Part shown: positions 1 through 12,548 of the stretch, piece after piece
Numbering within the stretch: position 1 is the stretch's first letter
Layout: each line of letters opens with the position of its first letter
Assembly (NCBI RefSeq): GCF_910596095.1
Contig: NC_056533.1
Coordinates: forward strand, 9,609,001 to 9,673,000
Length of the DNA stretch: 64,000 nt
Direction of reading: 5' to 3'
Source of the DNA: Thunnus maccoyii
Taxonomy: Eukaryota; Chordata; Actinopteri; Scombriformes; Scombridae
Made by a program: the position numbers and the translations under genes
The notes under the pieces: model-generated
The model's input: the letters and a program-made list of their open reading frames with translations, nothing else
What the model was told of the DNA's origin: nothing
Databases searched by the model: none

Positions 1-882
1 TTCCAGGTCCAGGGTCATGCACACTGGCTCACTGCCACGGCTTATGGGGGAACATAGACATCATTAATGTTATTGGTTGCACCTGTGCTTTTCCTGCAAG
101 TGAAAATGTCTGCTGTGATAGAATAAGTAATTTGAGATTGGTTGGAGTATTTCAAAGTATTGAAAAAGATTGTTTTCTGCCTTTGCTTTTAGTACAAAAC
201 AGAAGAATAATTTGATATCACAAATAGCACATTATATGTGCTTTAGAGTATTTGTATATGGTACAAACGTGGTGAAAACTATTTCATTGGACTTTACGGG
301 ATTAAACGGGTGAAACTCGTCAAATAAGATGAGCTCACTATTAGGGGGCACAAGACTAAATTATAAAACATAAGTGATACGGTAGATCATTTAATAAAAA
401 GATTTTTGTAAACAGCATACCTTACAAATACAGCAGGCTATAGATGAAGTGTACACAAATACTTAATAACAATGAACTCCACCTGTCTCTCATTATTAGT
501 TGACTGAATGAGGTCACCATGTTTGAATATCAGAGCAAATGTTACACTGATGTCCTGATGAAGACAGCTTGAAATTTGAAATTATAATCAAGGAAATGGG
601 TCTTTAATAAAGACTATACTATAAAGACTCTTTGTAGTGTGCAGCTTTCTGTCCTAGTTGTAATTAATCAGGTTTTCCATCAATCAGGTTGAAAATCTTT
701 AAATTCATTTATCATTTCTAAATATCTGTCAACCCCTAACCATCTTATTAAAGCCAAACATGAGAAATGTACCAATATAACATTTGAAATAAGGGAATAT
801 ACTTTGAGTAATAATGATAACAGTAATGAAGATGAAGGTGTCGATTAAATCTGAATGTCCAAACCATTCTCTCTTTGTGAAG
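1..882. other. Intronic sequence of the SV2 gene
   Basis: AT-rich sequence upstream of the first visible sv2b exon. No reading frame resembling an SV2 exon is visible apart from a possible exon end (TTCCAG|GTCCAG) at the very left edge. Confidence 0.5.
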
Positions 883-3585
883 GTGACCAACATTAAGACC
901 CCACAGACACAGGAGGACGAGTTCATAGAGATCCAGAGTGAAACCGGCACCGCCTTCCAGCGCTGGACGGTCAGACACATGACCATGCTGCAACAGGTCT
1001 GCAAATTACACTGGCACTAAAAAATACTATAGAATAGAAACTTTGCTGTGCCTCCATCTTCTGTTCCTTTACGTTCATAGAAAATTCATATATTTCCTGC
1101 TTGTCTGACTTATAGGTGATGGCTAACGTGATGTCACTATCAGCTCCAGATCTCAGACTGCAAGGCCTATTCCTGGTTATTATCTGGTTCTGCTTGGCCT
1201 TCAGGTAGGAATACACTCTTTAGCCTATGCAGCTTATTAAGTTATGCATTCTAGATGGTGTTAGACAATCTGAATAGTAGAGCTCTATAAACCTCTCCAA
1301 GGCAGAGTTTATCTGTGGGAAGAAAGATTGTCACTGATAGAGTTAAAGGGTCACCAAAGTCAGAAAAAACACACTCCTGTAGTGGTATATAGCTATGCAG
1401 ATAATTTTGGGTTTCCTGTGCTTTTGTGTGTATCAGCTACCATGGGCTGGGAGTGTGGTTCCCTGATATGATCAAGTACATGCAGTATGAGGAGTACGAG
1501 TCCAAGGTCCGAGTTTTCCACCGAGAACGGGTAGAACGTTTCCACTTCAACTTCTCCCTCGTCAACCAGATCCACCGCGAGGGAGAATACATCCATGACA
1601 AGTGGGTGTCTTCACACCATCCCTCTTTTAATATCAACTATAATCCAGCATACCTCTGTTAGTTTTTTTAACTGGAAATTGGCTAATTTGGGCCATTTAT
1701 TTATATTACTGCTTAATGTCATTTCTTTTTGTGTGTCCTTCTATTTAGGTTTGCAGACATCGAGATTAAGTCTGTGAAATTTGAGGATTCCCTGTTTGAA
1801 AACTGCTACTTTGAGGATGTCAGATCAACCAACACCTTCTTTGAGAATTGCACCATCAAAAACACTGTCTTCTATAACACAGGTACCATGCAGCATTAGT
1901 AATGAATGCCTTTACACTCCTGGCACATTAAGGCCCAGGGCTCAATAAAATCAACTCATTAGTGGTATAAAATATATATTAAAGTATTAACGCTGCCCTA
2001 AAACAGTCATCTTCGTCAAAACACCAACACTTTGCAATATGTTATCAGATCACGAAGAGGAAAAAACTTATGTTCACAGCCTAATGTAAAAAAAAAATGT
2101 TGCCTCCGTTCTCTCTCTCTTCAGACCTCTGGCAGGAAAAGTTTAAAGACTGTCGGATGGAGAACACCACCTTCCTCCATCCAAAGAAAGGCTGCCATCT
2201 GAACTTCCAGGAGGAGAACGACATAGTCATCTACATGGTCAGCTTCCTGGGTAGTTTGGCTGTGTTGCCTGGCAACATCATCTCAGCATTGTTCATGGAC
2301 AAAATAGGAAGAATCCGAATAATAGGTGAGATCAGCAGAAAGTGCATATAAATACACTCTACACTGTATGTACAGTAACCCAGGACAGATGGGTCTTTTA
2401 TGGCCAAATCCGTTTTAGTATTTGATCGTTTATCTTTCTAGGTGGCTCCATGCTGGCGTCATCTGCCTGTACTTTCCTGTTGCTGCTGAGTTTCAGTCAA
2501 GGAGCTGTTATATGTTGGCAGTGTCTCTTCTATGCCGTCAGCGTGGCAGCCTGGAATGGACTAGAGGTCATTTCAGTGGAACTCTACCCCTCCTCTAAAA
2601 GGTACAAGTCCACCTTTATCCCCCTGATAAAAGGTCCAGTTCGATCTACTACACACAGTTCATCTCTACCCCTCTCCTGAAAGGTTTGGGGCATTTGACC
2701 GTTAGCTGAACCCCTCACCCACTTGTACAGTTATATCTTAGCAACAGTAACAAGGCACAGTAGTACTGCGGCTGTAATATAAGATATACTCAGTATTAAA
2801 GCATTTTGAGAGTGTCTTTTTAAAACCTTTCTTAAACCAAAAACACACAAAAATGAAGATGTAATGGATTAAACAGTGTGTTCATCTGCTCTGACGTAAG
2901 CTGCAAACGTTAGCATGCTCGGCTTACAGTAATAAATGAGCGTTATTACCAAACATTACATTAATTATTAACATATTTACATTAATTACATTTACATCTA
3001 TATGTATGTTAAAAGTACCTAGTGTACCTAGTGTACCTAGGTACACTAGGTTTTTCTACATCCAAACAGGGCTATGTTAGAACAAACACCATTTAGTCAC
3101 ATTTTTGTTTATAATCCTGTTCTATGGCTAACAAGTACTACTCTGTAATACAAGAACAATGCCATTACTTATTTGCATGTCTTCTACATGGATCATCAAC
3201 TTATGAGAATATTGGGTTTTTGCCTGGAATCTAGCTTTTAGCTTTCTATCATGTATTTTTCCATTATGTGGGTTCTCGTCCTATAATGACACTAAACATT
3301 ATAAACACATTAAACAACACGCTAGCAACATTTTTCTTTATTCTTGAATCGTAGCGGTTCAGGTTTGTCAACCTCTCTGTGTTTTTATTCTGACTCTGCA
3401 GAGGGACAGCGTTTGGTATCCTGAATGGTATCTGTAAGTTTGCAGCCATCATTGCCAGCTTCATCTTTGCAGCCTTCATTGGCATCACTAAGATCATCCC
3501 CATCTTCTTGGCCTTCGCCGCCCTCGTCTGCGGAGGTCTTCTGGCTCTCAAGCTGCCCGAAACCCGGGAGAAAATCCTCTCTTGA
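883..3585 (+). CDS. sv2b: Synaptic vesicle glycoprotein 2 (SV2B-like), 3' half of the gene
   Basis: Seven coding exons join in frame: 883-996, 1116-1204, 1437-1601, 1749-1882, 2125-2325, 2442-2601 and 3402-3585 (TGA). Every junction has AG/GT borders and the exons total 1047 nt, giving 348 residues. SV2 proteins are 12-TM major-facilitator-like glycoproteins of synaptic vesicles. Seen here are the end of the cytosolic loop (IKTPQ...DEFIEIQS), a TM segment ending WFCLAF, the SYHGLGVWFPDMI motif, and the large luminal loop with Phe-rich pentapeptide-like repeats (FEDSLFENCYFEDV) and N-glycosylation sequons NFS, NCT and NTT. The last TM segments and the C-terminal LPETREKIL follow. The IKTP motif and the mesp-anpep-ap3s2 neighbourhood favour SV2B over SV2A or SV2C. 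The N-terminal half (roughly 350 residues) lies left of the window. A possible previous exon end (TTCCAG at 1-6) cannot be confirmed. Confidence 0.93.
3026..3051. repeat. 26-bp perfect palindrome in the last SV2 intron
   Basis: The sequence is its own reverse complement, centred on CCTAGG. It is preceded by direct repeats of the 9-mer TACCTAGTG. It lies in the intron between the last two sv2b coding exons. Confidence 0.8.
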
Positions 3586-4870
3586 AAAGCCAAACTCCTG
3601 CAGCCTCCAGGCCCCAAACACAGTATCAGAAGGGAAAATGTTTGGAAAGTATCAGCTTAAACCGAGATGGAAAGACAAGGAAGAATGGCCGTGCTATGTT
3701 AACTGTGTTTACGAGTCTGTCATGGGATTAAAAATGTTGAAACCTGTCTGGTTGCCTACATGAACCTGTGGTTGCTTTCTGTTCCTTCTAAGCTCCTCAG
3801 GCTGCCCAGCATTTCTGTCACATCATATGAAACCAGTGTTTGTCATTTTCTTTTTATCATTTACTGCCCATCCTCTAGTCACACACATACACAGTGTAGC
3901 GAAATTTGTTTTGTTTTAAGGTTTGTGTATGTAAAAGAAAGATTAATATGAGATGAAAACGTGTCTGTACTTGAAAGGTGATGTAGTACCTGTTACCATG
4001 TTGTGCTTTGATTTCATTCCCTGTTGGAGAAAAAGAAAGGAGAAAGGACTCATAGTCATAACTTGAATTGAATTTCCATCCTATTGTATTCGCTGCCGAG
4101 GCTCAGCAGCAGTATTACTGCTGGTGTTAATATTCAGAGAAAACACCCAGTCTTTGTTTATTCTGCACCGTCCTGTGGTCTCTATAGTTGAGTTAGTCAT
4201 CTTTAGTTCACATGTTGTTGCTTGGTTTGTTTTCTCTAGACATTAACCTTTATTAAATGTGGAAAGCTTTTTTTAAAAAAAAAAAAATCAAATCCGCTCC
4301 TGTTCATTTCTCCGAGCTCATCCAAATCCAACCTGAACAGCTGACTGGATTTTCCTCCTGTTTGTCGTCTTGTCTTCGACTCTGAGACGTCGTGTCTGTC
4401 CTTAACCGTAGAGCTGTGTTCTGTAGTTGGTGATAACGTAGAATCGGAGTCTTAACTGTCAAATCTTGCCATGACAAATTGTAAGGAATTGTTCTGTTTG
4501 TTTATTGATTTCTTTTTTCGTCTTTTTTCTAAAAAAAAAAACAAGAGAGAGTGATACAAAACTTGTGAGATTAGATGTTTTGATATTATGCTCTCATTGT
4601 AACGTTCTGATGAAGAACTGTTTTACAGAACCTGCTGCATTTCTGACAACATGTGTCAAGATTTCTAAGGAGCATGTTACTTTTTTGGGCATGACAGAGC
4701 TGTGTGTGTCTGAGTGCGTGCGCATGCGTGTGTGTGTGGTTGTTATCCACATGTCTGTAAATTTACTGAAACACAATAGTCTGACTACCAATACTATATT
4801 TGTTGTTGTACATACTGTAGACCTGTGTATATTAGCTGTAAAATAGTAGCTCCGTGATGACTTGAATAAA
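3586..4870 (+). other. 3' untranslated region of the SV2 gene
   Basis: This is AT-rich non-coding sequence after the sv2b stop codon. It has an ATTAAA near 4253 followed by a T/A run, and a good AATAAA at 4865-4870, the most likely poly(A) signal. The exact end of the transcript is inferred. Confidence 0.6.
4865..4870 (+). terminator. Polyadenylation signal AATAAA (SV2 gene)
   Basis: Canonical hexamer about 1.28 kb after the sv2b stop codon, on the coding strand. An upstream ATTAAA near 4253 could give a shorter transcript. Confidence 0.5.
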
Positions 4871-5812
4871 GCTGAGGGATTATGACCCAGTTTCCTGATT
4901 GATGATAGATGCAGAATGTGCAATGAAGATATGAAACAGACAGTTAAGGTGAAATCTGTTCTAAACTTTACATTTCTGATTTGACTTGACAACTTTAAAC
5001 ACATATAAAGCATTAAGTAATATATCACAGATGTCATGATGAGTTTCCACTCTGAGCCTCATGGTTCAAGGTAAAAAGACGACTGAGTATTATGTTTCAG
5101 TTGAAAAATCTGAATCTTTTGCTCATTCATCGTTCTCACCCTCGGTGGGTCTAACACACAAATGTAAACAGTCCAGACCTAACTTTGCTTTCTAGAAACG
5201 TGTTATATTTCAGGCATAATATCGGTGAGTGGGACCTGAACGCTACTGTTCCCATGTCAGTGGCAGCTGTGTGTCGGGAGGGGTCGGTGAGGAGGGCTTG
5301 TAAAAACATGGCAGCACACAAGTGTGAGCAAGTGCCGGTAGTAGGAGGATGTGTTTACTCTGGCCAAGGTGTGAAAGACACACTGCTGATCTGTCCTCCA
5401 GGTTTATCAGGATGTCAAACTGTAGAGGGCAGCAAAGAGGAGACCAATAGACTTCATTTTACTCTTGAACTAATCCTTTTATTTCATCTTCTTTGACTTT
5501 ATGTGGAGAGAGATTTGGCCTATCAATGTTACATTAATGGATAGGTTTTTCCATTCAAGGGGAGCAATAGTAGACAATTATCAGCATACCTGTCAAGTCA
5601 GATGTCACTTCCTGTTGCCTGATTCCTGTTTCATGCTGTGTGTCAGACTATTTAACTTAATTCAGTTTATTCTGTCTAGTTGTTGTGTTTAATGATGTCA
5701 CTCTCCCACAATTACATAAAATTTACTGTTCCCACTCTGGCTGACCTCTCCAGTCCACCTATGTTTCACACCTATGGTGCAGAATTTGACCCCCTCACCC
5801 ACCACCTCATCC

Positions 5813-5860
<48 letters not shown>

Positions 5861-6127
5861 AGCTGGTCAGACTAATTCAGACTTGTGATACTGCGTTTAC
5901 AGTTACAAAACTTAATTGAAAGAAGTCTTGTTGATAATACTCATTAATGTTATCTGTCTAATAATGTGAATTTAACATATTGTGGCTTTATAAAGCAAAA
6001 GACCATAGATTTTAATTAACAGTGAAGTGTGATTGAATCGCATAACGGTTGACATCTTCATGAACATGATGCCTCATATTTGTTCACCTGTGCAGTAGTG
6101 AACTAACTGTAGTGTGCACTGAGATAC
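4871..6127. other. Intergenic sequence right of SV2
   Basis: No gene recognised. It includes a (CA)n tract at 5821-5856. The 103-codon open frame near 5185-5496 has no recognisable domain and no splice or promoter context. Confidence 0.5.
5821..5856. repeat. (CA)n microsatellite, about 18 units
   Basis: Uninterrupted CA dinucleotide run, typical of teleost intergenic DNA. Confidence 0.95.
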
Positions 6128-6480
6128 AGGAGGTTGCTAAATTAAAGGAAAAAATGACATGAAGTGTCTAATCATGTAAGGTGTTGGGCCACCTCGAGCC
6201 TCCAGAACAGCTTCAATGTTGATGAGAAATCCCACAAGTCTTTGGAACTCCACTGGAGGGATGAACACCATTCATCCAAAATATATACAGTATATTTACT
6301 CAATTTGATGTTTAGATGGTGGTGGCAGAGGGCTCTATCCAACACATTGGTATACAATTTCCCAATGTGTGTGAGATCTGGTGGCTGTGAAGGCCATAAC
6401 ATATGATTTTGATATATGATTTTAATAATTTTCATACTCATCAAATTGTTTGGTGACCCCCATGTGGAAGCACCTGCATT
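6128..6480 (-). mobile_element. Degenerate Tc1/mariner-type transposon fragment
   Basis: On the minus strand the broken frames recall the C-terminal end of Tc1-like transposases: a WPSQPPDL block (compare the family motif WPSQSPDLNPIE), then LDEWCSSLQWSSKDL, then a terminal block ending near 6180. The plus strand begins with the matching GTGTTGGGCCACC block near 6181. Stops and mismatches show it is dead. Terminal inverted repeats were not delimited. Confidence 0.75.
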
Positions 6481-8815
6481 TCATTTATTCAGGGTTTTTT
6501 TAAATTCATTTTGACATTAAACTCACATTAGCTTGATTATGAAAACAGGAGCAGCCTTGTGGTAAATTATTTAATAAATTTAATTTTAAAAAATGTAATA
6601 AAAGAATATTTTAGAGCCTTAGAGTCTAAATTGCTCTCTCTCACTTCCCTTCTTTTATAGCCTAAAATATTGGTAGCTGTAACAACAGACACAAATAATG
6701 ACCTAAACTCATGAAAGTAACAGTATTTGTTATAATTTCCCAGACACCACGCTGATGTTACTGTTGCTGCTGAAATGGGTTCCCAATCAAAGATCTAAAC
6801 AGGGAAAGACAGAAGTAGGCCTTCTCATTATTACTATTGCATTGTGTCTCTCAATACTCAGTTGTTTGCTTAACATAGCAAATATTCTCCTATTTTAATT
6901 TTTTTTCACTAAAATTGAAAAAACAAAATGCTCATTGACTGTCTCAGTTCTTTCCTCTAATCTATTTTTATGGACAAATACTAGACATTAAGAAACACTT
7001 GAAAATGTCCTTATATCTGCTTATAACTACATCATCATGTGTTATAAACATGTATTAAATGTTTGTATATTGCTTATTGATGCTAAGTAGGGGGACTTAA
7101 AGTGTTACCTGTCCACACACAAATCTGAGAGGGAGCACACTGGAGGTCGCAGTGGGGTGGATGGAGTCGTGGAGGCCCAGACAGGTGGCAGGAAGCCCAG
7201 CCTCAGAGCCTGCTGTGGGTGGGCGTTCATCCAGAGGTGCCAAACTCCCAGCCAGGCTCCCACAGCCTCACCTTGGTCAGGGTGGCAGGGTCGCGCTGCG
7301 AGTTCAACCCCAGTTCACTCTGCCCTCAGCTTGACACAGCACCCACCTTTGTATTAGTTTGTTTGGGGTGTCATGTATTTCATCTTGTTGATTGACAGTC
7401 ATAGTTATACCCCTTACCCTTACATTTTAGGGTCTCTGTCACTGTTAGGGTTTCAGTGTTCTGCTCAAAGAATGTCAAAGGTGCTCAAAGCCGAAGGACA
7501 GTTTTGGGTTTCATCTATTTGTTTTGTGAGTTTTTTTTTTTTTTGAGTGAGTTGCATTGCTGCAAGCCAGTCCTCCAATCAGGGATGATAAAACTTTGAT
7601 ACTGAGCCAGCCAGGAAGCTGATGTTTCATGGAAACTAGGCTTAGAAAAATCTGAATTATCCACTGTGTTGAGCATTAAAGATGTGATTTAACATCACTT
7701 TATCCATGTCATACGGCATCGCTTTTCAAAAAAAGATCTGATGTTGAAGCAAAATCTTTTTTTGCTGCCCAGAAAAAGAAAAAAAGTGTTGAGAAATGAT
7801 GTTTGTGAGAAAAACTAGGGGAAGCAGAGAGAGATGGGGACAGAGAAAGGTTAGCAGTGACAGTACTCGCAGCATTCCTGGTTCTCACAGCTGAGGTGTG
7901 AAGCGACACCTCCGGACTCATCAGTTCTCATCAGTGTGAAACCATCACGCCTCTGCTTTAACTGGATAATGCAGCTCATCATGCTTCATTAAACCTTAAT
8001 GTATTTACATTTATTGTGTATTTTAGGAATTAAGGACATAGACTTCTACTGTTTCCAGAATCACACATAAAAAGAGCCACAGTAGAGGAAGCTTCACTTC
8101 TTAGACAGAGATGAAGAAAGTGAAGGGTCAGAGACCACAGATCACGCCTGACTCGCTGTGACAATAAAATGATCATGTTGGTGAGAAGTGGTGGGAAATA
8201 AAGTGAGGAGATCAAGAGAAGGGTAGAAGACACGGCTGTCAGGTTCAAGGTTGGAGTGAGGTGAGGAAGAAGAAGTAAGAGAGGGAAGTTTCAACCAATG
8301 ACAAGGACAGGAGTCTCCACTCTCCTGACTGTTAGAAACCTCTTGACTTTTAAGGTATCCTGCACTGGGTTGGAATTTAGTAAATCATAAATGGATGGCA
8401 CTAAAGCCAACTTTAAACTGCTAGACATGCTAAACTAATCCATGCTCACTTTGTCCCCTCTCTACCCACAAACAATTTAACCAGCCACACACCAAACATA
8501 ATATAAAGAGTCAAGGTGTGATTCTACAGAGTACCACTCGTGCATGCAGTCTGACATACATTGGCAGCACAGATCCATTATTATCACTCCCTTCACAGGT
8601 GGAAATTGTGAAAGAAAACTCCTTCAGTGTAAGACATACCATAGTCTTGATACTGTGTCTCCACAGAGACTGAATGAACATGAATGAACATTTTTATTTT
8701 ACGGTGGCTCATTTTATTGATCATTCTCAGATGGTTTCCAATTTTTCAACGTATTTTTTATTATCTTTCAAGACTGATTGTAAATCAGTGGTGAAACTCT
8801 TCACTTAACTTAACG
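6481..8815. other. Intergenic sequence, no gene seen
   Basis: AT-rich except for a locally GC-rich block at about 7130-7340 whose short open frames resemble no protein I know. A T-rich run lies near 7532. Confidence 0.4.
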
Positions 8816-9182
8816 TATCAGTACCACAATGTAAAAATAGTCCTGTATTCAGAATTAGTAGTATGCAAAGCAAAATGTACTTTTAGCTTCTAGTGCTAAT
8901 AGTGTCAAAAGTAAAAGTATTCATTATGAAACCTTTTCAGAGTGCTGTACTATTACACATATTAAATTATTAGATTATTAGTAATGCATTATCATGTTGC
9001 AGCATTTTAATGTTGTAGTGATGGAGCTAATTTTAACCTTTTTATATAATGTTGGGTAGTTAAATCTGTACAAATGCCTCATATTTATAAGATTGTGTGT
9101 GTTTTTTTATGTAGAATTTCAAGTACCTACAGTAGTAACTATAGATGTCAGATAAATGTAATGGAGTATAAGGACATTTTTG
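8816..9182 (+). repeat. Dispersed teleost repeat (copy A)
   Basis: Contains blocks I recognise from a repeat abundant in percomorph genomes: GTACCACAATGTAAAAATA, AAAAGTAAAAGTATTCATTATG, GCAGCATTTTAATGTTGTAG, TGTTGGGTAGTTAAATCTG. A reverse-oriented relative lies at 19678-19970 in this window. Confidence 0.7.
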
Positions 9183-9778
9183 CAAATTATCAGTCTATAG
9201 GATTGTATTTTTGTGCAGACTTGTTCTTCATATTCATACACTCTGGTTATGTGCTTAATTTTTTTTGTAAGACAGATTTTTATGCTTTGCAACTATAGAT
9301 CTATATATATTTGGTGTTAATGGATCCCAAATCCTATTTAATTTCCACATACTTTTCTACTATTGTAAACATTTTGGATTTATTGTTATTGTAGGTATGT
9401 ACATGTATGGAGCGTTGTGATCACATGTTGATTTTGGAAGCATTGACTAAGAGTTCAGGCACTTTTTTCTGTGTGGGTGTACAGGTTATATTTTTGCAGT
9501 GTACAGCTTCATCACACTTTCCTGTTATGTTGTCCTGTCTGCTGACCAGTTATTTTGACTTTAGTGTGAAAAAGTGAATGAGAGAGAAATCTGATCATTC
9601 AAAACAAACATAATCCCTCTGACATGTGCAAAATGCATCTGTGTTGCTGCAGGGATGAAAACCCAGAAAGCAAAAACTGTTTATTGTTTTGAGCAGGAGT
9701 CAGAATTCACACTTCAACTCCTGTAGCTGAACTTTCCCAGACACAGAGGAGAGGTAGAGACAGGGTCCTAGTGAGGGA

Positions 9779-9799
9779 GTGTGTGTGTGTGTGTGTGTG
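9779..9799. repeat. (GT)n tract upstream of mesp gene 1
   Basis: About ten GT units, 170 bp upstream of the mesp gene 1 start codon. Confidence 0.85.
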
Positions 9800-9847
9800 G
9801 GGCAGTGGCCTCTGCTTTAGACAGTGATGGTTTGTGAGAATCTGTGG

Positions 9848-9865
9848 AGGTGTCACTTCACACCT
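9848..9865 (+). promoter_or_regulatory. Inverted T-box-like element in the mesp gene 1 promoter
   Basis: The 18-mer AGGTGTCACTTCACACCT holds two opposed T-box half-sites (AGGTG and TCACACCT, the reverse of AGGTGTGA). It lies 20 bp upstream of TATAAA. An 18-mer with the same outer arms and core occurs at 15214-15231 before mesp gene 2. Mouse Mesp2 is a direct Tbx6 target, so a Tbx6-type input is the natural reading. Binding is inferred. Confidence 0.65.
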
Positions 9866-9884
9866 CTGTGGCCTGGCCTGGACT

Positions 9885-9890
9885 TATAAA
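9885..9890 (+). promoter_or_regulatory. TATA box of mesp gene 1
   Basis: TATAAA 75 bp upstream of the ATG at 9966, which would place transcription start near 9915. Confidence 0.75.
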
Positions 9891-9965
9891 CCAGTGCAAC
9901 AGAGCTGAGCAGCACACACAGCCTCCCAGTCTCTCTAGTGAGACCACTTAGTCCCTGCACACAAC

Positions 9966-10940
9966 ATGGATACCTCCTCTGTCTCTCTGCTCAACGATAG
10001 CCTGCAGTACCAGTGGTTCTCCGACTCGGACCTCTCCAGTATCTCCTCTCTAGAAACACTCTCCCCTGTGCCCTCTATGGATTCCAGCCTGTCACCCACC
10101 TACCAGCGGCTGCCGCATTCCACTCCCAAGGCAGCTAAGACCGGATATTCCCAGACCTTCAAGTCCTCATCGTGCTCCCTGTCTGGACGTGGCCGGAAGA
10201 CGGGCCGAGCCACCCGGATCCGCAGCAAGCAGAGGGAGAGTGCCAGCGAGAAGGAGAAGCTGAGGATGAGGGATCTGACCAAGGCTCTGCATCACCTCAG
10301 GTCCTACCTACCGCCATCAGTGGCACCAGCCGGACAGACCCTGACAAAGATTGAGACGCTGCGCCTCACCATCCGCTACATATCCTACCTGTCGGCCCAG
10401 CTCGGCCTCAGCGAGGAGGTGCTGTTTCAGAGGAGGGAGCAAGGAGACACCTCGGCCAGTGACACCTCCTCACCTGACATCCTCAGCTACTTCCAGCACA
10501 GCTCCCTGGGAGGCCAGGAGACCCAGCTGCAGATCCAGAGCCTGAACCAGAGCCTGTATCCAACCCAGTGTCACAGTCAGCCTGCCGCACTGCATTCAGG
10601 GAGCTGTAGTTTTGGAGTGGCCCTGGATCAGTACAGTAGACAGTATAGTGAAGCTCCTCAGAGAGATATCAGCATGGACGCCGTCCTGCAGTCACATCCA
10701 GCAACACATCCCTCCTCCTGTCAGGTATGGAAAACATTTATTACAGACCCATGTACATCCACAATACTCATTCAAAACTAAATCAAAATCATTATTTTTA
10801 TGACTCATCTTGCATCTTTTTGAAAAAATTCTAAGTACAAATGCTAATAAACCTTCCTGTTGTTCTTTTCAATACAGATGTGTGGCAAAGACTTCTGCAT
10901 CCCGCTGGTTCAGAGAGAGTACTGGGGTGAAACGCTCTGA
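9966..10940 (+). CDS. mesp: Mesp-family bHLH transcription factor, gene 1
   Basis: Two exons, 9966-10724 and 10878-10940, join in phase 0 across a GT-AG intron to give 273 residues. The ATG follows a TATA box by 75 bp. The N-terminus is Ser-rich (residues 1-85) with a basic Arg/Lys run before the bHLH at about residues 88-147 (ASEKEKLRMRDL, then ALHHLRSYLPPSVAP, then LTKIETLRLTIRYISYLSAQLGL). This sequence is diagnostic for the MESP subfamily, nuclear regulators of mesoderm and somite boundary formation. The short second exon encodes MCGKDFCIPLVQREYWGETL; an aromatic YW pair also occurs in exon 2 of gene 2. Its neighbours (second mesp, anpep) match vertebrate MESP synteny. I cannot decide between the fish mespa and mespb types. 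Confidence 0.95.
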
Positions 10941-11130
10941 CACTTCACCGTCATCATCCAACAACAGACACAAACTACTTCACTGCTTTAACTGCCTCAC
11001 TGTGAATCAAGTAATTTATTTGAAATATATATGCGATTCTACGTTTTATTTATTTTGTCCTATGAAATGTTCAGTGTAAATATTGATATGTCTAACAACT
11101 ATTTTTATATTTCTTTATACCACTATTTAT

Positions 11131-11136
11131 AATAAA
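11131..11136 (+). terminator. Polyadenylation signal AATAAA (mesp gene 1)
   Basis: Canonical hexamer 191 bp after the mesp gene 1 stop codon. Confidence 0.75.
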
Positions 11137-11881
11137 ATATTAAAATGTCACGATGTTGTGTCTTCAATTGAAGCCTCCTTACCTTGATTGCAGGTCATGA
11201 TGTTGGTTGTTTACTAAACATATTGACCATGCAGACAGGTAATCATTATGTGTGTTGTTCAGATTTAGAAGCTGGCTAAAGTTGAGGAAAGTGGATAGTT
11301 TAAAAGACAGAGAATGGAGCCATGTGGTCAGATTGGTTAGCTCCCAGTGAGTAGGAGGCATAATGGAGTTGGTGCTCCGAGGAAAAAATGTCACACAGTG
11401 CCCTCTCCTGGTCATACAGGCACACTGGTACCACACAGGCTCAACAGTGGCCTCTGGACTGGATTAAGACTTCATTGTCTTTAGTGATGGTTCCCAGTGT
11501 TCATAAAATACACAATAGTAAAAGTAATAGTAATGAAAAGTAATAGTAATAAAAAATAGTAATAAAATGGCAAGGCTCTCTGCCTGTTATTGTTTTATCA
11601 TGATGTAGCAGCTGCCACCATAAAATATACAAAGTAAGATGAAGTGCATTGGTCAGGTGTATTAAAAAGGATTTGAAGCTTCATCAAAAAGTTATTTTAC
11701 ACACTTGTTTATATATTATCCAAGATATTACTTTTTAATATGTAATTTAAGCATATACAGACATTATGAATTAGAAGGAATCTGCCTTTGCAGTTATCAA
11801 AATTTTCAGCTTGACAAAAGCCAAACACATTTACTTATGTAACAAAACCTGACAGTTTGGGATTAACCCCTTAATGTACAT

Positions 11882-11898
11882 CCCCCCCCCCCCCCCCC
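11882..11898. repeat. Poly(C) run
   Basis: Seventeen consecutive C residues. Confidence 0.95.
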
Positions 11899-12490
11899 TT
11901 TAGTTTCTCCTTAAGTAGCTTTAAGGTTGTTAAAGTCACCTTATTCCACTCAGTCTGACAATCTCAAACTCTTTCTTCAAGCTACTGTACAGTATGTGGT
12001 GTTTACAGTGAGTGAAAAGCCTGCACCATTCGAACACAGGGAAATATTCCAGGGGTGTCCTGGTTGAAACACGCTGATTTGAGCTGTATGTTGTAATACC
12101 CTCCTTTCTCCCTCCACATGTTTTCTGTCAGCATCTTCACTGTAAACTATCTAAAAAAGAGAAGAACAAAAAACTCATTAAACATTTTAATGTTCTAAAT
12201 GTCTTGTGCGTTATTTTATTCACATTCCCCCCAAATTTAGCCGGACATATTTGGTATCTTTGAAACCTTTGCATCTCCACTAAAAGTCAAAATGGTTCTG
12301 TGGGTTTGAACAATGTTTGGCTGCACAGTATTAAGTTTGTAATGACATCACAAGAAATAATTCTTTAGAGGAAAATGGAGTTTGTTGCAACACTTAAAAA
12401 CAATTTGTTTTTAGAAAATGTGACACAACAGGTTGAAAATGTGTTTGGTTGCAAAATAGAATCATACACATACAGTATACAATGATATAT

Positions 12491-12548
12491 AATATAATAT
12501 AATATAATATAATATAATATAATATAATATAATATAATATAATATAAT
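12491..12548. repeat. (AATAT)n microsatellite
   Basis: About eleven tandem pentamers of AATAT. Confidence 0.95.

Noticed and set aside
1..6. Possible end of an upstream SV2 exon (TTCCAG followed by GT)
   Set aside because: Six bases at the edge cannot be verified, although phase 0 would fit.
5185..5496. 103-codon open frame right of SV2
   Set aside because: No recognisable domain, splice sites or promoter. The length is unremarkable in 64 kb.
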